Positions 1 to 7,383 of a stretch of 64,000 nt of DNA are shown piece by piece. A program made the position numbers and the translations under genes. The notes beneath the pieces were generated by a model. It had not been told where the DNA came from. It did no database searches and saw only the letters and a list, made by a program, of their open reading frames with translations. How positions within the stretch are numbered: position 1 is the stretch's first letter; every line of letters begins with the position of its first letter. This DNA comes from Natronolimnohabitans sp. A-GB9. GTDB taxonomy: Archaea > Halobacteriota > Halobacteria > Halobacteriales > Natrialbaceae. The DNA is taken from contig NZ_JAVDDV010000017.1 in the NCBI RefSeq assembly GCF_030848565.1, positions 1 through 64,000 of the forward strand, written 5' to 3'.

Positions 1-1
1 A

Positions 2-49
2 GCTGAGGCGGTCGACCGAGCCGTCAAGCGGTTTCACCCACACGACTGA
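2..49 (+). CDS. 3' end of an unidentified gene cut by the window edge
   Basis: An open frame enters from outside the window and reads AEAVDRAVKRFHPHD before a TGA at 47-49. The residues look like the end of an amphipathic helix with haloarchaeal codon use, but 15 residues are too few to name a family. The stop codon is also the first three bases of repeat A1, the same arrangement found at seven complete genes here, which is the best support that this is a real gene end. Confidence 0.4.
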   Translation, partial: AEAVDRAVKRFHPHD

Positions 50-131
50 TACGGACTGCTGTCCCGGTCTCCCGCCGCTCGCCAGGGCGGGGTCGGTGAT
101 CGGCGGGCAGTGACGACAGGAGGCCGTATGA
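47..131. repeat. Dispersed palindromic repeat A, copy A1
   Basis: The left end TGATACGGACTGCTGT is matched in inverted form by the right end GACAGGAGGCCGTATGA. Another inverted end (ATACGGTCTCCTGT) follows at once, so 116-145 is itself a palindrome. The left TGA is the stop codon of the gene entering the window. Confidence 0.75.
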
Positions 132-181
132 TACGGTCTCCTGTTGTGGTTTCTGTCGTGTCGTCACTGCCGGTCAGTGAG

Positions 182-210
182 ATTGTACAATACTCACACA
201 ATCCTTTTAC
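182..210 (+). promoter_or_regulatory. Putative redox-regulator operator next to the TATA box
   Basis: The sequence ATTGTACAATACTCACACAA followed by TCCTTTTA lies 29-57 bases upstream of the regulator start at 239. It aligns without gaps with sites before the paralogous regulator (1482-1510) and trxA (7331-7359). Shared bases are ATTG....ATA..CACA.AA.C.TT. The 3' part is the likely TATA element, so a bound protein would touch the BRE/TATA region. Confidence 0.5.
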
Positions 211-238
211 CAGTGCACTCCCTATCGCTCAGTACGTC

Positions 239-643
239 ATGGCTAATTCGATGGCAGAACAACTCCAGCAGGATATGGAGTGTGAGGGGTTGCTGGAGTG
301 TATCCACGGTCTCAAGCAACTGGACAAGGAATGCTTTCGCGTACTGGTCGAGAGCGACGAACCGCTGACGATCGACGAGGTCGCCGACCGCGTCGACCGC
401 GAGCGCTCGACCGCCTATCGGTCGATCCAGCGACTGCTCCAGAGTGGCTTCATCCAGAAAGAACAGGTCAACTACGATCAGGGCGGCTACTACCACGTCT
501 ACTATCCGACTGACCCGTCCCAGATCGCAAACGACATGCAGCGGATGCTCAACGACTGGTACGCGAAGATGGGTCAACTCATCCAGGAGTTCGAGGACAA
601 GTACGAACACGTCGAGGACGGCCCGGTGCCCGCCGAGAGCTGA
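239..643 (+). CDS. TrmB-like single winged-helix regulator (possible thiol-redox sensor), paralog 1
   Basis: This is a 134-residue DNA-binding protein. A winged helix spans about residues 36-85 (EPLTIDEVADRVDRERSTAY is its helix-turn-helix part) and a C-terminal helix (NDWYAKMGQLIQEFEDKYEH) probably dimerises. Cysteines at 15, 21 and 32 are all kept in the paralog at 1533-1982. The ATG at 239 is chosen because it sits 29 bases after the TATA-like element and matches the paralog's start; the longer frame to 110 runs through repeat A1. From memory, the architecture resembles OxsR, a Haloferax TrmB-family regulator proposed as a thiol switch; I cannot confirm orthology. The same promoter motif lies before trxA, which supports a redox role by inference. 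Confidence 0.8.
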   Translation: MANSMAEQLQQDMECEGLLECIHGLKQLDKECFRVLVESDEPLTIDEVADRVDRERSTAYRSIQRLLQSGFIQKEQVNYDQGGYYHVYYPTDPSQIANDMQRMLNDWYAKMGQLIQEFEDKYEHVEDGPVPAES

Positions 644-863
644 CCGTCGCACTGTCGGCTCGCCATCGTCCATACATTCGTCGACCGGCGTTCATCAGAC
701 CTGACCGATTTCGCTTCGCCGACGTGTTTTCTTCCTCCTCGAGACGTGTACTGACATCGATTCGAGACGCACTCGAGAACTGTTTGCGGTCGTGACTGTA
801 ACGCGGTCGAACCGACGCCACGCAGTATTATGGTCTCGAGCGTGGCGAGGATAACCCGGACCG

Positions 864-1286
864 ATGCCAGTCGAAAACCTCGCACGGAGTGACGTCGTTA
901 CGGCAAGCACGGACGACTCGATCCAAGAAATCGCATCCACGATGGACGACGAGAGCGTTGGCAGCATCGTGATCACCGACGGCGGCGAACCCGCCGGAAT
1001 CGTGACCGATCGCGATCTGACGACACAGGTGATCGCCGAGGGCGAGAGCCCCGACGGACTCACCGCTGAGGACGTCATGTCGACGGACCTGTGTACGATC
1101 GAGCAAAACAGCGGCTTCTACGAAGCGACCGAACTGATGAGCGAACACGGCGTCCGGCGACTGCCGGTCGTCGATTCCGACGGCGAGCTGACGGGGATCA
1201 TCACTGTCGACGACCTAAACGAACTGCTCGCCGACGAACACCAGCAGCTCGCATCGGTTATTCAGGCACAGCGGCCACCCTACTGA
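864..1286 (+). CDS. Tandem CBS-domain protein
   Basis: This 140-residue protein is two CBS domains with little else. The first is at about residues 7-60 (DDESVGSIVITDGGEPAGIV then DRDL), the second at about 72-125 (HGVRRLPVVDSDGELTGIIT then DDL). CBS pairs bind adenosine nucleotides or other ligands and pass that signal to partners. No catalytic domain is attached, so it probably acts on another protein. It lies between the two near-identical TrmB-like regulators, so a link to them is possible but unproven. The TGA stop at 1284-1286 is also the first three bases of a partial A repeat. Confidence 0.88.
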   Translation: MPVENLARSDVVTASTDDSIQEIASTMDDESVGSIVITDGGEPAGIVTDRDLTTQVIAEGESPDGLTAEDVMSTDLCTIEQNSGFYEATELMSEHGVRRLPVVDSDGELTGIITVDDLNELLADEHQQLASVIQAQRPPY

Positions 1287-1312
1287 TTCGGTCCGCTGTA
1301 CCGATTTACCGG
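1284..1312. repeat. Partial repeat A (A9) starting on a stop codon
   Basis: TGATTCGGTCCGCTGTACC followed by GATTTACCGG matches the first 29 bases of copy A2 (2642-2726) at most positions. The opening TGA is the stop codon of the CBS gene. No full right half is seen, though GACGACAG follows. Confidence 0.5.
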
Positions 1313-1481
1313 ACGACAGCACGACAGGTCGCAGTCGCGCCGGAACTGACGGACAGCGATCCGTCCGAGTACGTGTTGTGAGCGACCGGGACCGGGGGTG
1401 CTTTCGAGCACAGCGACGATCGTCGTCGCCGCCGAGACGGATCGGCCACGGCGGACGTGGTACGCTTTTCTCCCATTTGGT

Positions 1482-1510
1482 ATTGTATGATATTCACAAA
1501 ACCCTTATGA
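1482..1510 (+). promoter_or_regulatory. Putative redox-regulator operator next to the TATA box
   Basis: ATTGTATGATATTCACAAAA followed by CCCTTATGA aligns with the sites at 182-210 and 7331-7359. It ends 23 bases before the ATG of the downstream regulator. It contains a TTGT-N9-ACAA partial dyad, suited to a dimeric winged-helix protein. Confidence 0.5.
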
Positions 1511-1532
1511 GCACGCGGAACCAATACTTGAT

Positions 1533-1982
1533 ATGACAATGGCGGACTCGATGGCCGAACAACTCCAGCAGGAGATGGTGTGTGAAGGACTGTTGGAGTG
1601 TATCCACGGCCTCAAACGACTCGACAAGGAGTGTTACAGGGTGCTGGTCGAGAGCGACGAACCGCTGACGATCGATGCGGTCGCCGACCGCGTCGACCGC
1701 GAGCGCTCGACTGCCTATCGGTCGATCCAGCGACTGCTCGAGAGCGGACTCCTCCAGAAAGAGCAGATCAACTACGACCAGGGCGGCTACTACCACGTCT
1801 ACTACCCGACCGATCCGACCCAGATCGCAAACGACATGCAACGGACGATCAACGACTGGTACGCGAAGATGAGTCAGTTGATCCAGGCGTTCGAAGACAA
1901 ATACGACCAGGCCGAAACTGTCGACACACCCGAGACCGACGACAGGACCGCCGCCAGTGGCGACGCCACCACCGTCGAATAG
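1533..1982 (+). CDS. TrmB-like single winged-helix regulator, paralog 2
   Basis: This 149-residue protein is a close paralog of the one at 239-643; most residues of the first 120 are identical, including the recognition helix RSTAYRSIQRLL and all three cysteines. The acidic C-terminal tail (QAETVDTPETDD...) is longer and unrelated. An ATG two codons downstream (1539) gives a start that lines up exactly with paralog 1. The promoter carries the same motif as paralog 1 and trxA, so cross-regulation or autoregulation is likely. The shared upstream site suggests the copy arose by duplication of gene plus promoter. It would act as a DNA-binding transcription factor. Confidence 0.8.
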   Translation: MTMADSMAEQLQQEMVCEGLLECIHGLKRLDKECYRVLVESDEPLTIDAVADRVDRERSTAYRSIQRLLESGLLQKEQINYDQGGYYHVYYPTDPTQIANDMQRTINDWYAKMSQLIQAFEDKYDQAETVDTPETDDRTAASGDATTVE

Positions 1983-2016
1983 TGCAGTTTTTCGGTCGGC
2001 AGCGACGGCCGTCGTG

Positions 2017-2101
2017 TGCGACGGTCCACTGTCGTCACGTGTGACCGATCGCCACACGGGATCGGCGGTAGATGACAGATCGGTACAGCAGTCCGTATGA
2101 G
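2017..2101. repeat. Dispersed palindromic repeat A, copy A8
   Basis: Read on the minus strand it begins TCATACGGACTGCTGTACC, contains ACCGCCGATC...GGCGATCGGT, and ends CGACAGTGGACCGTCGCA. It fills the space between two convergent genes (ends at 1982 and 2131), a position suited to a bidirectional terminator. Confidence 0.65.
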
Positions 2102-2130
2102 TGGGTACGAACTAACTATCAGTGGCCATG

Positions 2131-2577
2131 CTAGTTCCCCGTTTTTCGCCCAGTGAGCGTTTCGATCTCGAGTTCGTATATCTCGAGATCGATCGCTTCG
2201 ATGTCCTCGTCGAAGACTCGCAACTGGAGAAACGATTCGTTGACCGCCGTCGCGTCAAACGTCTCTCGCTCGTCACCGCTGAGTTTCCGTAGCGGTCCGG
2301 TAGCGATGATGCTCCAGGAGTCTCCCGATTCGTCGACGTCGTACAGGGTGAGACACGCGGTGTCCGTATCCTCGAGGTACGACAGCTTTGTGCTCGATTT
2401 GTCGGCTGACAGACGGATGTAGATCGATCCCTCGTCGTCGTAATGATGTGCCACCGGGATTGCGTACGCGTCCCCTGCCGAAGCGAGCGCGAGGACACCG
2501 GTGTCGACGCTCTCGAGATAGCCTTCGACCTCTTCGTCTTTCATCCCGACCGTGTAGACGTACTCGATTCGGTCCAT
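2131..2577 (-). CDS. Pyridoxamine 5'-phosphate oxidase family FMN-binding protein
   Basis: The 148-residue protein has the split-barrel pattern of the PNPOx-like FMN/F420-binding family: GVLALASAGDAYAIPVAHHY, then IYIRLSADKSSTKLSYLEDT, then CLTLYDVDESGDSWSIIATG. Such proteins use FMN, F420 or haem and usually have unknown substrates; this one lacks the C-terminal dimerisation domain of true pyridoxine oxidase. I start at the ATG encoding MDRIEYVYTVGM; the longer frame to 2604 runs upstream towards repeat A2. It is divergent from the reductase at 2954, with repeats A2 and B1 between them. Confidence 0.85.
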   Translation of the reverse strand: MDRIEYVYTVGMKDEEVEGYLESVDTGVLALASAGDAYAIPVAHHYDDEGSIYIRLSADKSSTKLSYLEDTDTACLTLYDVDESGDSWSIIATGPLRKLSGDERETFDATAVNESFLQLRVFDEDIEAIDLEIYELEIETLTGRKTGN

Positions 2578-2641
2578 AGGTCGACGAACGACCGCGACCA
2601 GCATGAAGCCGCCAGGGACGTTTTCGATCGACGTGACTGTC

Positions 2642-2726
2642 TCATACGGACTGCTGTACCTATTTACCGCCGATCGCCAGGACGGGGTCGGCGATCGGCG
2701 GTAATTGACTACAGTAGACCGTATCA
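2642..2726. repeat. Dispersed palindromic repeat A, copy A2 (best inner stem)
   Basis: The terminal inverted repeat is TCATACGGACTGCTGT / ACAGTAGACCGTATCA. Inside, ACCGCCGATCGCC and GGCGATCGGCGGT are perfect 13-base complementary arms around an 11-base loop. It lies between divergent genes, so it may shape both promoters. Confidence 0.75.
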
Positions 2727-2775
2727 GAGCAGGATACGTCCGTTCCGGTGGCGAACCCGACTCGAGTCGCCCGTC

Positions 2776-2889
2776 TCATACTGTCGGACAGCACGATTCA
2801 TCGACCGGTCGCGCTACTGCGGCCGTCACCCGCGGGGACGGCCGCGAGTTCGCGACCGACGTTTTACTGACTGCTGTCCGGCAGTATCA
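2776..2889. repeat. Dispersed palindromic repeat B, copy B1
   Basis: The ends are TCATACTGTCGGACAGCA and TGCTGTCCGGCAGTATCA, an almost perfect inverted repeat. The interior has GGCCGTCACC...GGACGGCC. It lies 64 bases before the start of the reductase at 2954. Confidence 0.75.
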
Positions 2890-2953
2890 ACTCTGGCGTC
2901 GGATCGGTGTTTTTGCGGACTGGTTTAAGTGACCTGACGGTGGCGATATCCAC

Positions 2954-4444
2954 ATGGAGATGGACGGCGACGCCTTCGACTTCCTGGTTATCGGTTCGGG
3001 GTCCGGACTTGACGTCGCGAACGCGGCGGCCAATCGCGGTCAGTCGGTCGCAGTCGTCGAGAAAGGACCACTCGGCGGAACCTGTCTCAACCGTGGGTGT
3101 ATACCCTCGAAGAAGCTGCTGTACCACGCGGAGGTGATGGAGACGGTCGATCGGGCCGACGAGTTCGGGATCCACGTCGACGTCACCGACGTCGAGTTCG
3201 CCGATATCGTTCGCGAGGTCACTGACGACGTCTCCGCGAGCGCCGACTCGATCCGACGCGGGCTGCGGTCGTCCGAGCAACACGACCTGCTCGAGGGCGA
3301 AGGCCAGTTTGTCGACGAGCGGACGATCGAAATCGTCGACGGGCGAGACGAGGGCCGACGCGTCGGGGCCGACACCGTCCTCGTCGCGGCCGGTACTCGG
3401 CCGGCGATCCCCCCAATCGATGGTATCGAGGACGTCGACTCCCTCACAAGCAAGGAGGCGCTCCAGTTGGAGACGCCGCCGGAGCAGCTCGTGATCGTCG
3501 GTGGCGGCTACATCGGTGCCGAACTCGCACATTTCTTCGGAACTTTCGGGAGCGACGTGGCGATCGTCGGACGCCGTCCTCACCTGCTCCCACAGGCAGA
3601 CGAGGCCGTCGGTGCCGCGTTCACCGAGCGCTACGCCGATCGGTTCGACGTCTACACCGGCTACGAAGCCGTCGCTGTTTCGGAGTCCGACGGTGAGGTG
3701 ACCGTCGAGGCACGACCGTATCCGCCCGCGTGGGACGACGCGGACGACCACGAAGACGTGACCGTCACCGGCGATACGCTACTCGTCGCGGCGGGACGGC
3801 GGCCCAATTCGGACCTGTTGAACCTCGAGGCCACGGGCGTCGAAACCGACGAACGCGGGTTCGTCGAGACCGACGAGTACCTGCGGACGACGGCCGACGG
3901 AATCTGGGCGCTCGGCGACATCGTCGGCGAGTACCTGCTGAAACACAACGCGAACCACGAGGCGCGTGCCGTCGCACGGAATCTGTTCGGAGATGAACTC
4001 GAGCCGGTCGACTACACCGCGATGCCGTTTGCGGTGTTCGCTTCACCCGAGGTTGCGGGCGTCGGCCTCCGCGAGCAGGACCTCGACGAGGAGTCCCGCG
4101 AGTACGCGACGCGGACGTACCGCTACGAGGACACCGCTCGCGGTCAGGCGATGCAGACCGAAGGGTTGGTCAAAGTGATCATCGAACCGGACGGCGAGAT
4201 TCTCGGCTGTCACATCGTCGGTCCGGAGGCGTCGAACCTCATCGAGGAAGTCGTCGTCGCGATGAAGGCGGGCACGGGTACCGTCTGGGACATCCGGGAG
4301 TCGGTTCACGTCCATCCTGCGCTCTCGGAGGTCGTCGATCGGGCCTTCAGCGGTCAGTTCACACGTCGTGGGGCCGGCGCACACGAACACCAACATCACG
4401 ATCATGACCACGACCACAGCCACAGCGACCACGATCACGACTGA
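2954..4444 (+). CDS. Dihydrolipoamide dehydrogenase-like flavoprotein disulfide reductase with His-rich C-terminus
   Basis: This 496-residue class I pyridine nucleotide-disulfide oxidoreductase has an FAD-binding start (LVIGSGSGLDVA), the redox pair in GGTCLNRGCIPSKK (Cys44, Cys49), a second dinucleotide fold (VIVGGGYIGAELAHFFGTFG) and the dimer-interface HVHPALSEVV that supplies the catalytic His-Glu pair. Family members transfer electrons between NAD(P)H and a disulfide such as lipoamide, or Hg(II). No 2-oxoacid dehydrogenase genes are adjacent, so the substrate is open. The last 20 residues (HEHQHHDHDHDHSHSDHDHD) are a metal-binding tail not typical of lipoamide dehydrogenases. TTTAAG upstream is a plausible TATA element. 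Confidence 0.85.
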   Translation: MEMDGDAFDFLVIGSGSGLDVANAAANRGQSVAVVEKGPLGGTCLNRGCIPSKKLLYHAEVMETVDRADEFGIHVDVTDVEFADIVREVTDDVSASADSIRRGLRSSEQHDLLEGEGQFVDERTIEIVDGRDEGRRVGADTVLVAAGTRPAIPPIDGIEDVDSLTSKEALQLETPPEQLVIVGGGYIGAELAHFFGTFGSDVAIVGRRPHLLPQADEAVGAAFTERYADRFDVYTGYEAVAVSESDGEVTVEARPYPPAWDDADDHEDVTVTGDTLLVAAGRRPNSDLLNLEATGVETDERGFVETDEYLRTTADGIWALGDIVGEYLLKHNANHEARAVARNLFGDELEPVDYTAMPFAVFASPEVAGVGLREQDLDEESREYATRTYRYEDTARGQAMQTEGLVKVIIEPDGEILGCHIVGPEASNLIEEVVVAMKAGTGTVWDIRESVHVHPALSEVVDRAFSGQFTRRGAGAHEHQHHDHDHDHSHSDHDHD

Positions 4445-4485
4445 CCGCGTGACGATCGCTCTCGAACGTTACTGACGTATCCGTA

Positions 4486-5418
4486 TCAAGCGTCTCGAGC
4501 GTCCGGCGAGCGAGTCGCGAGCGACTCGATGGCCTCGATAACCGCGTCCCAGTCTTGCTCGGTGACGATTTGAGCGCCGAAGATGATAATATACGGTGCA
4601 TCCGTTAGAATATCGTCTCCTGGACCCGGTCCGGGTCCTGGTCCGGGTCCGGGCATTTCGTCTTCAGGGCCGGGCCCAGGTCCAGGTCCGGGCATTTCGT
4701 CTTCAGGGCCGGGTCCTGGTCCGGGTCCGGGCATTTCGTCTTCAGGGCCGGGCCCAGGTCCGGGTCCGGGAATTTCGTCTTCAGGGCCGGGTCCTGGTCC
4801 AGGTCCGGGCATTTCGTCTTCGGGCTGGTCGTCCGTTGGTGGCCCGTTTTCCGGCTCGTCTATCGGTGCCCCGGCCATTGCCAGAAACATCGTTTCAGTT
4901 CCGGCACACTGATACAACGGCTGTGTCAGAAACGCGTACCCGTCGCTTCGGAACAACGTCCGCTGTGTTGGGGTACAGTCGTCGGCGAAACCGAGTTCCT
5001 CGAGGTACAGATCCAAAACTGGCTCCAGATCCGAACCCAGTTGTGTCGTCGTGTAAACCTCGAGGCCGGGAACGTCCCAGGTGGTGGCAAACCCGGCTAG
5101 ATCGGGAGCAGCCCAGATCGAGGGTCCGATCCCGGCCGGTGTACTATCCACGTCGCTCCAGACGCTTGGAACCGTGATTTCGATCGACCCAGTGTCGTCG
5201 GTGATCGTCTGTACCTCGTCGTAGTCGTCGGGTACCGTTTCGTCCCACTCGTCTGCTTCTGCTCCGTCTTCGGGCCCGCCGATGGGCCACTCGTCTTCCT
5301 GTGCGTTCACGTCCTGAACTGTCGATAGCGCCCCCAGTCCAGCCAGCGTGGTGCCGGCTGCGACGAGCATCGACCGCCTGTCCGTTCTCGGCCGTCTCGA
5401 GTCGTATCCGTCGCTCAT
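4486..5418 (-). CDS. Tat-exported acidic protein with Gly-Pro tandem repeats
   Basis: The 310-residue protein starts with a twin-arginine signal (TDRRSMLVAAGTTLAGLGAL, then Ala-rich to NAQ), so it is probably exported folded. I use the ATG at 5418, which puts the RR motif about 13 residues in. A globular part (about residues 60-180, TGSIEITVPSVWSDVDSTPA onwards, with conserved-looking cysteines) is joined by a linker of 13-residue units PGPGPGPGPEDEM to a short C-terminal part (YIIIFGAQIVTEQDWDAVIE). The two parts read like one split domain around a proline linker. Function unknown. Its TGA begins TGATACGGA, like a repeat A end. Confidence 0.75.
   Translation of the reverse strand: MSDGYDSRRPRTDRRSMLVAAGTTLAGLGALSTVQDVNAQEDEWPIGGPEDGAEADEWDETVPDDYDEVQTITDDTGSIEITVPSVWSDVDSTPAGIGPSIWAAPDLAGFATTWDVPGLEVYTTTQLGSDLEPVLDLYLEELGFADDCTPTQRTLFRSDGYAFLTQPLYQCAGTETMFLAMAGAPIDEPENGPPTDDQPEDEMPGPGPGPGPEDEIPGPGPGPGPEDEMPGPGPGPGPEDEMPGPGPGPGPEDEMPGPGPGPGPGPGDDILTDAPYIIIFGAQIVTEQDWDAVIEAIESLATRSPDARDA
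4654..4809. repeat. Four 39-bp tandem repeats coding for PGPGPGPGPEDE(M/I)
   Basis: Units start at 4654, 4693, 4732 and 4771, each opening (c/a)atttcgtcttcagggccggg on the plus strand. Synonymous codons alternate (cccagg / tcctgg), so the array has a 78-bp higher-order period that points to duplication of a pair. Partial Gly-Pro sequence flanks both sides. Such an array should vary in copy number between strains. Confidence 0.9.
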
Positions 5419-5576
5419 GCCGTCCGCCGTACACGCAGTAGGCATAAGAAATCCCATCCTCGTTTGGCGCGAACGTACGATCTCGAGTACGTTCGCCGAA
5501 TCGTAATCGATCGATACCCGTATCGATCGGGTGGAAAACGCAGACTGTCGGACAGTACCACCGGTAAACCGTCGGC

Positions 5577-6575
5577 TTACGCAGCCGTTTCCTCGGCCTC
5601 GAGCAGCTCCTGGTAGCGGTTCCGGATGGTCACTTCACTGATCTCCGACACCTCGCTGACGGCCGACTGCGTGATCTTCTCGTCGGTGTCCAGCGTCGCC
5701 GCGTAGACGGCAGCTGCCGCGAGCCCGACCGGACTCTTCCCGACGTGGACGGTTTCCTCCTTGCCGGTCCGGAGGAGCTCGCGAGCGCGGCGTTCGACCT
5801 CGCCCGAGAGGTCGAGCTCCGAGACGAACCGGCCGACGTAGCTTTCGGGGTCGGCTGGCTCGATCTCGAGGCCGAGTTCGCGGACGATGTAGCGATACGT
5901 TCGCTTGAACTCCATCTCGCCGACGCGGCTGACGGCGACGACCTCGTCGATACTGCGGGGCGTCTCGGCCTGTCGGGCCGCAGCGTAGGTGGCTGCCGAC
6001 GCGACGCCCTCGATCGAGCGGCCGGGGAGCAGATCCTCCTCGAGCGCTCGGCGATAGATCACGCTCGCGGTCTCGCGGACCGACTCGCCGAGACCGAGTG
6101 CGCTTCCCATCCGTTCGATTTCACCGAGCGCCTGTTTGAGGTTGCGCTCTTTCGAGTCGCGCGTCCGGAACCGCTCGTTCCAGGTGCGCAGGCGCTGCAT
6201 CTTCTGGCGCTGGCGGCTCGAGAGCGACTTGCCGTAGGCGTCTTTGTCCTGCCAGCCGATGTTCGTCGACAGCCCGTCGTCGTGCATCAGCTTCGTCGTC
6301 GGCGATCCGACGCGGCTCTTCTCGTCTTGCTCGGCGCTGTCGAACGCGCGCCATTCCGGCCCACGATCGATCTCGTCTTCCTCGACGACGAGGCCACACG
6401 CCTCACAGACCGTCTCCCCGTGTTCGTCGTCGCTGACGAGGCGGCCGCTACACTCCGGACAGCTGTGGTTCTCGTCGTCTCGTTTGCGTTCTCGTTCCGG
6501 CGTCGTTGCGCTCGTTGGTTCCGTGTTCGATCCGTGCGTCTGTTCGTCGTAGGTTCGGATACGTGCCTCTGTCAT
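5577..6575 (-). CDS. tfb: Transcription initiation factor TFB
   Basis: TFB recruits RNA polymerase to TBP-bound promoters and fixes transcription direction through the BRE. The 332-residue protein has the N-terminal zinc ribbon (Cys39, 42, 57, 60 in CPEC...CEAC), the B-reader/linker (GPEWRAFDSAEQDEKSRVG), and two cyclin repeats with the expected GRSIEGVASAATYAAARQ and GKSPVGLAAAAVYAATL signatures and a C-terminal helix-turn-helix (ISEVTIRNRYQELLE). I start at the ATG giving MTEARIRTYDEQ because haloarchaeal TFBs begin this way; another ATG lies three codons upstream. Haloarchaea carry several TFBs; which paralog this is cannot be told here. Confidence 0.95.
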   Translation of the reverse strand: MTEARIRTYDEQTHGSNTEPTSATTPERERKRDDENHSCPECSGRLVSDDEHGETVCEACGLVVEEDEIDRGPEWRAFDSAEQDEKSRVGSPTTKLMHDDGLSTNIGWQDKDAYGKSLSSRQRQKMQRLRTWNERFRTRDSKERNLKQALGEIERMGSALGLGESVRETASVIYRRALEEDLLPGRSIEGVASAATYAAARQAETPRSIDEVVAVSRVGEMEFKRTYRYIVRELGLEIEPADPESYVGRFVSELDLSGEVERRARELLRTGKEETVHVGKSPVGLAAAAVYAATLDTDEKITQSAVSEVSEISEVTIRNRYQELLEAEETAA

Positions 6576-6673
6576 GTCTCTCACCTGCGAATGGAGGGCA
6601 GGTTCGCGAGGACTACCGGACGGAGTAAAAAACCCGGAAGTCGCTCTTACTAACGTAGAGTTAGGACGAAAGA

Positions 6674-6686
6674 TACTTAAATATTT
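6674..6686 (-). promoter_or_regulatory. Probable TATA element for tfb
   Basis: On the minus strand this reads AAATATTTAAGTA, with a good haloarchaeal TATA core TTTAAG. It is about 100 bases before the tfb ATG, so transcription from it would leave a leader of roughly 70 bases. A small hairpin (CTAAC...GTTAG, 6650-6664) would fall near the start of that leader. Confidence 0.4.
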
Positions 6687-6868
6687 CGCCGGCCTTGGTG
6701 ATATCCTTTTCTATTGGTTTATAACGATCGGACTGGATCAGGTGGCAACCGAGACACACCTCCAGTACTCGGCGACGAGTCGTTTCGCTTGTAACTCGCC
6801 GCGTTCTGCATCGTCGGTTCTCGACGGTGTTGCCGTATCGCTCGATCGCCGGAACGGACTCGAGACAG

Positions 6869-6951
6869 CTCATACGGACTGCTGTCCCGAGTTCTTGGCG
6901 ATCGCCGACCCGTGTGGCGATCGGCGGCACGTGGCGACAGGAGACCGTCTC
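6869..6951. repeat. Dispersed palindromic repeat A, copy A3
   Basis: Ends CTCATACGGACTGCTGTCCC and CGACAGGAGACCGTCTCA. The interior holds GGCGATCGCCGA...TGGCGATCGGCGG. It lies 35 bases before the truncated methyltransferase frame at 6986. Confidence 0.7.
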
Positions 6952-6985
6952 AAGGACTTTGCCCGTCGTCGAAAACACACGACGT

Positions 6986-7315
6986 ATGCTCTCTCGACGG
7001 ACGATCGGAGCGCTCGTTTCAGTCGGTGCACTCGCCGCCATCGCCGGCGCGGTGTACGCACGCCGAAACCCGTCTCCGTGTCCCTACTCGCAGCGCCACT
7101 GGCTTGAACTCCCGCGGCCGGTCATCACCCGGGAACGGATCCACGACGTGCCAAACGACAGGGGTTCCGATTCGACGGTAAAACCGGCTCGTGGCTCGGC
7201 TACGTCGGACGGCTCTCAGTTCCAGCCGCGGCTAAAACTTGATCACCACCGGTATTGTGAGATAGCTTGTATGATGTGCCCGATCGATTCGTTTTCATTC
7301 GCCGACGTGACGTGA
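6986..7315 (+). pseudogene. N-terminal remnant of a membrane-anchored class I SAM methyltransferase
   Basis: The frame begins with an N-terminal membrane segment (RRTIGALVSVGALAAIAGAV) and then RNPSPCPYSQRHWLELPRPV-ITRERI. That segment matches, from memory, the start of a haloarchaeal class I methyltransferase family in which it is followed by the SAM-binding EVGPGTGYY motif. Here homology stops at about residue 52 (position 7140) and the remaining 57 codons look like ordinary intergenic sequence. The SAM-binding and catalytic parts are absent, so it is probably a truncated pseudogene, perhaps through deletion near the trxA promoter. A short functional membrane protein cannot be excluded. Confidence 0.5.
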
Positions 7316-7330
7316 GTCGTCGCACACTGT

Positions 7331-7359
7331 ATTGCGCGATACACACAAAACCTTTAAAC
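7331..7359 (+). promoter_or_regulatory. trxA promoter with putative redox-regulator operator
   Basis: ATTGCGCGATACACACAAAA followed by CCTTTAAAC aligns with the motifs before both TrmB-like regulators (182-210, 1482-1510). CTTTAAA is a good TATA box 32 bases before the trxA ATG. The conserved ATA..CACAAAA block sits where the BRE should be, so binding there could activate or block TFB. Confidence 0.55.
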
Positions 7360-7383
7360 GCTACTGGGCCCTACGGAGGAGTG

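Noticed and set aside
2776-2889. Repeat B as a standard haloarchaeal MITE with target duplication
   Set aside because: I could not see matching direct duplications flanking the copies, so mobility by a known transposase is not claimed.
2443-2928. Plus-strand frame across repeats A2 and B1
   Set aside because: Its sequence is translated repeat (LIRTAVPIYRRSPGRG); similar phrases recur wherever repeat A is read in this frame.
4583-4912. Gly-Pro-rich frame on the plus strand
   Set aside because: It mirrors the Gly-Pro repeat of the exported protein on the other strand, because Gly and Pro codons are complementary.
5745-6653. 302-codon frame antisense to tfb
   Set aside because: Shadow of the conserved TFB gene; no recognised domain.
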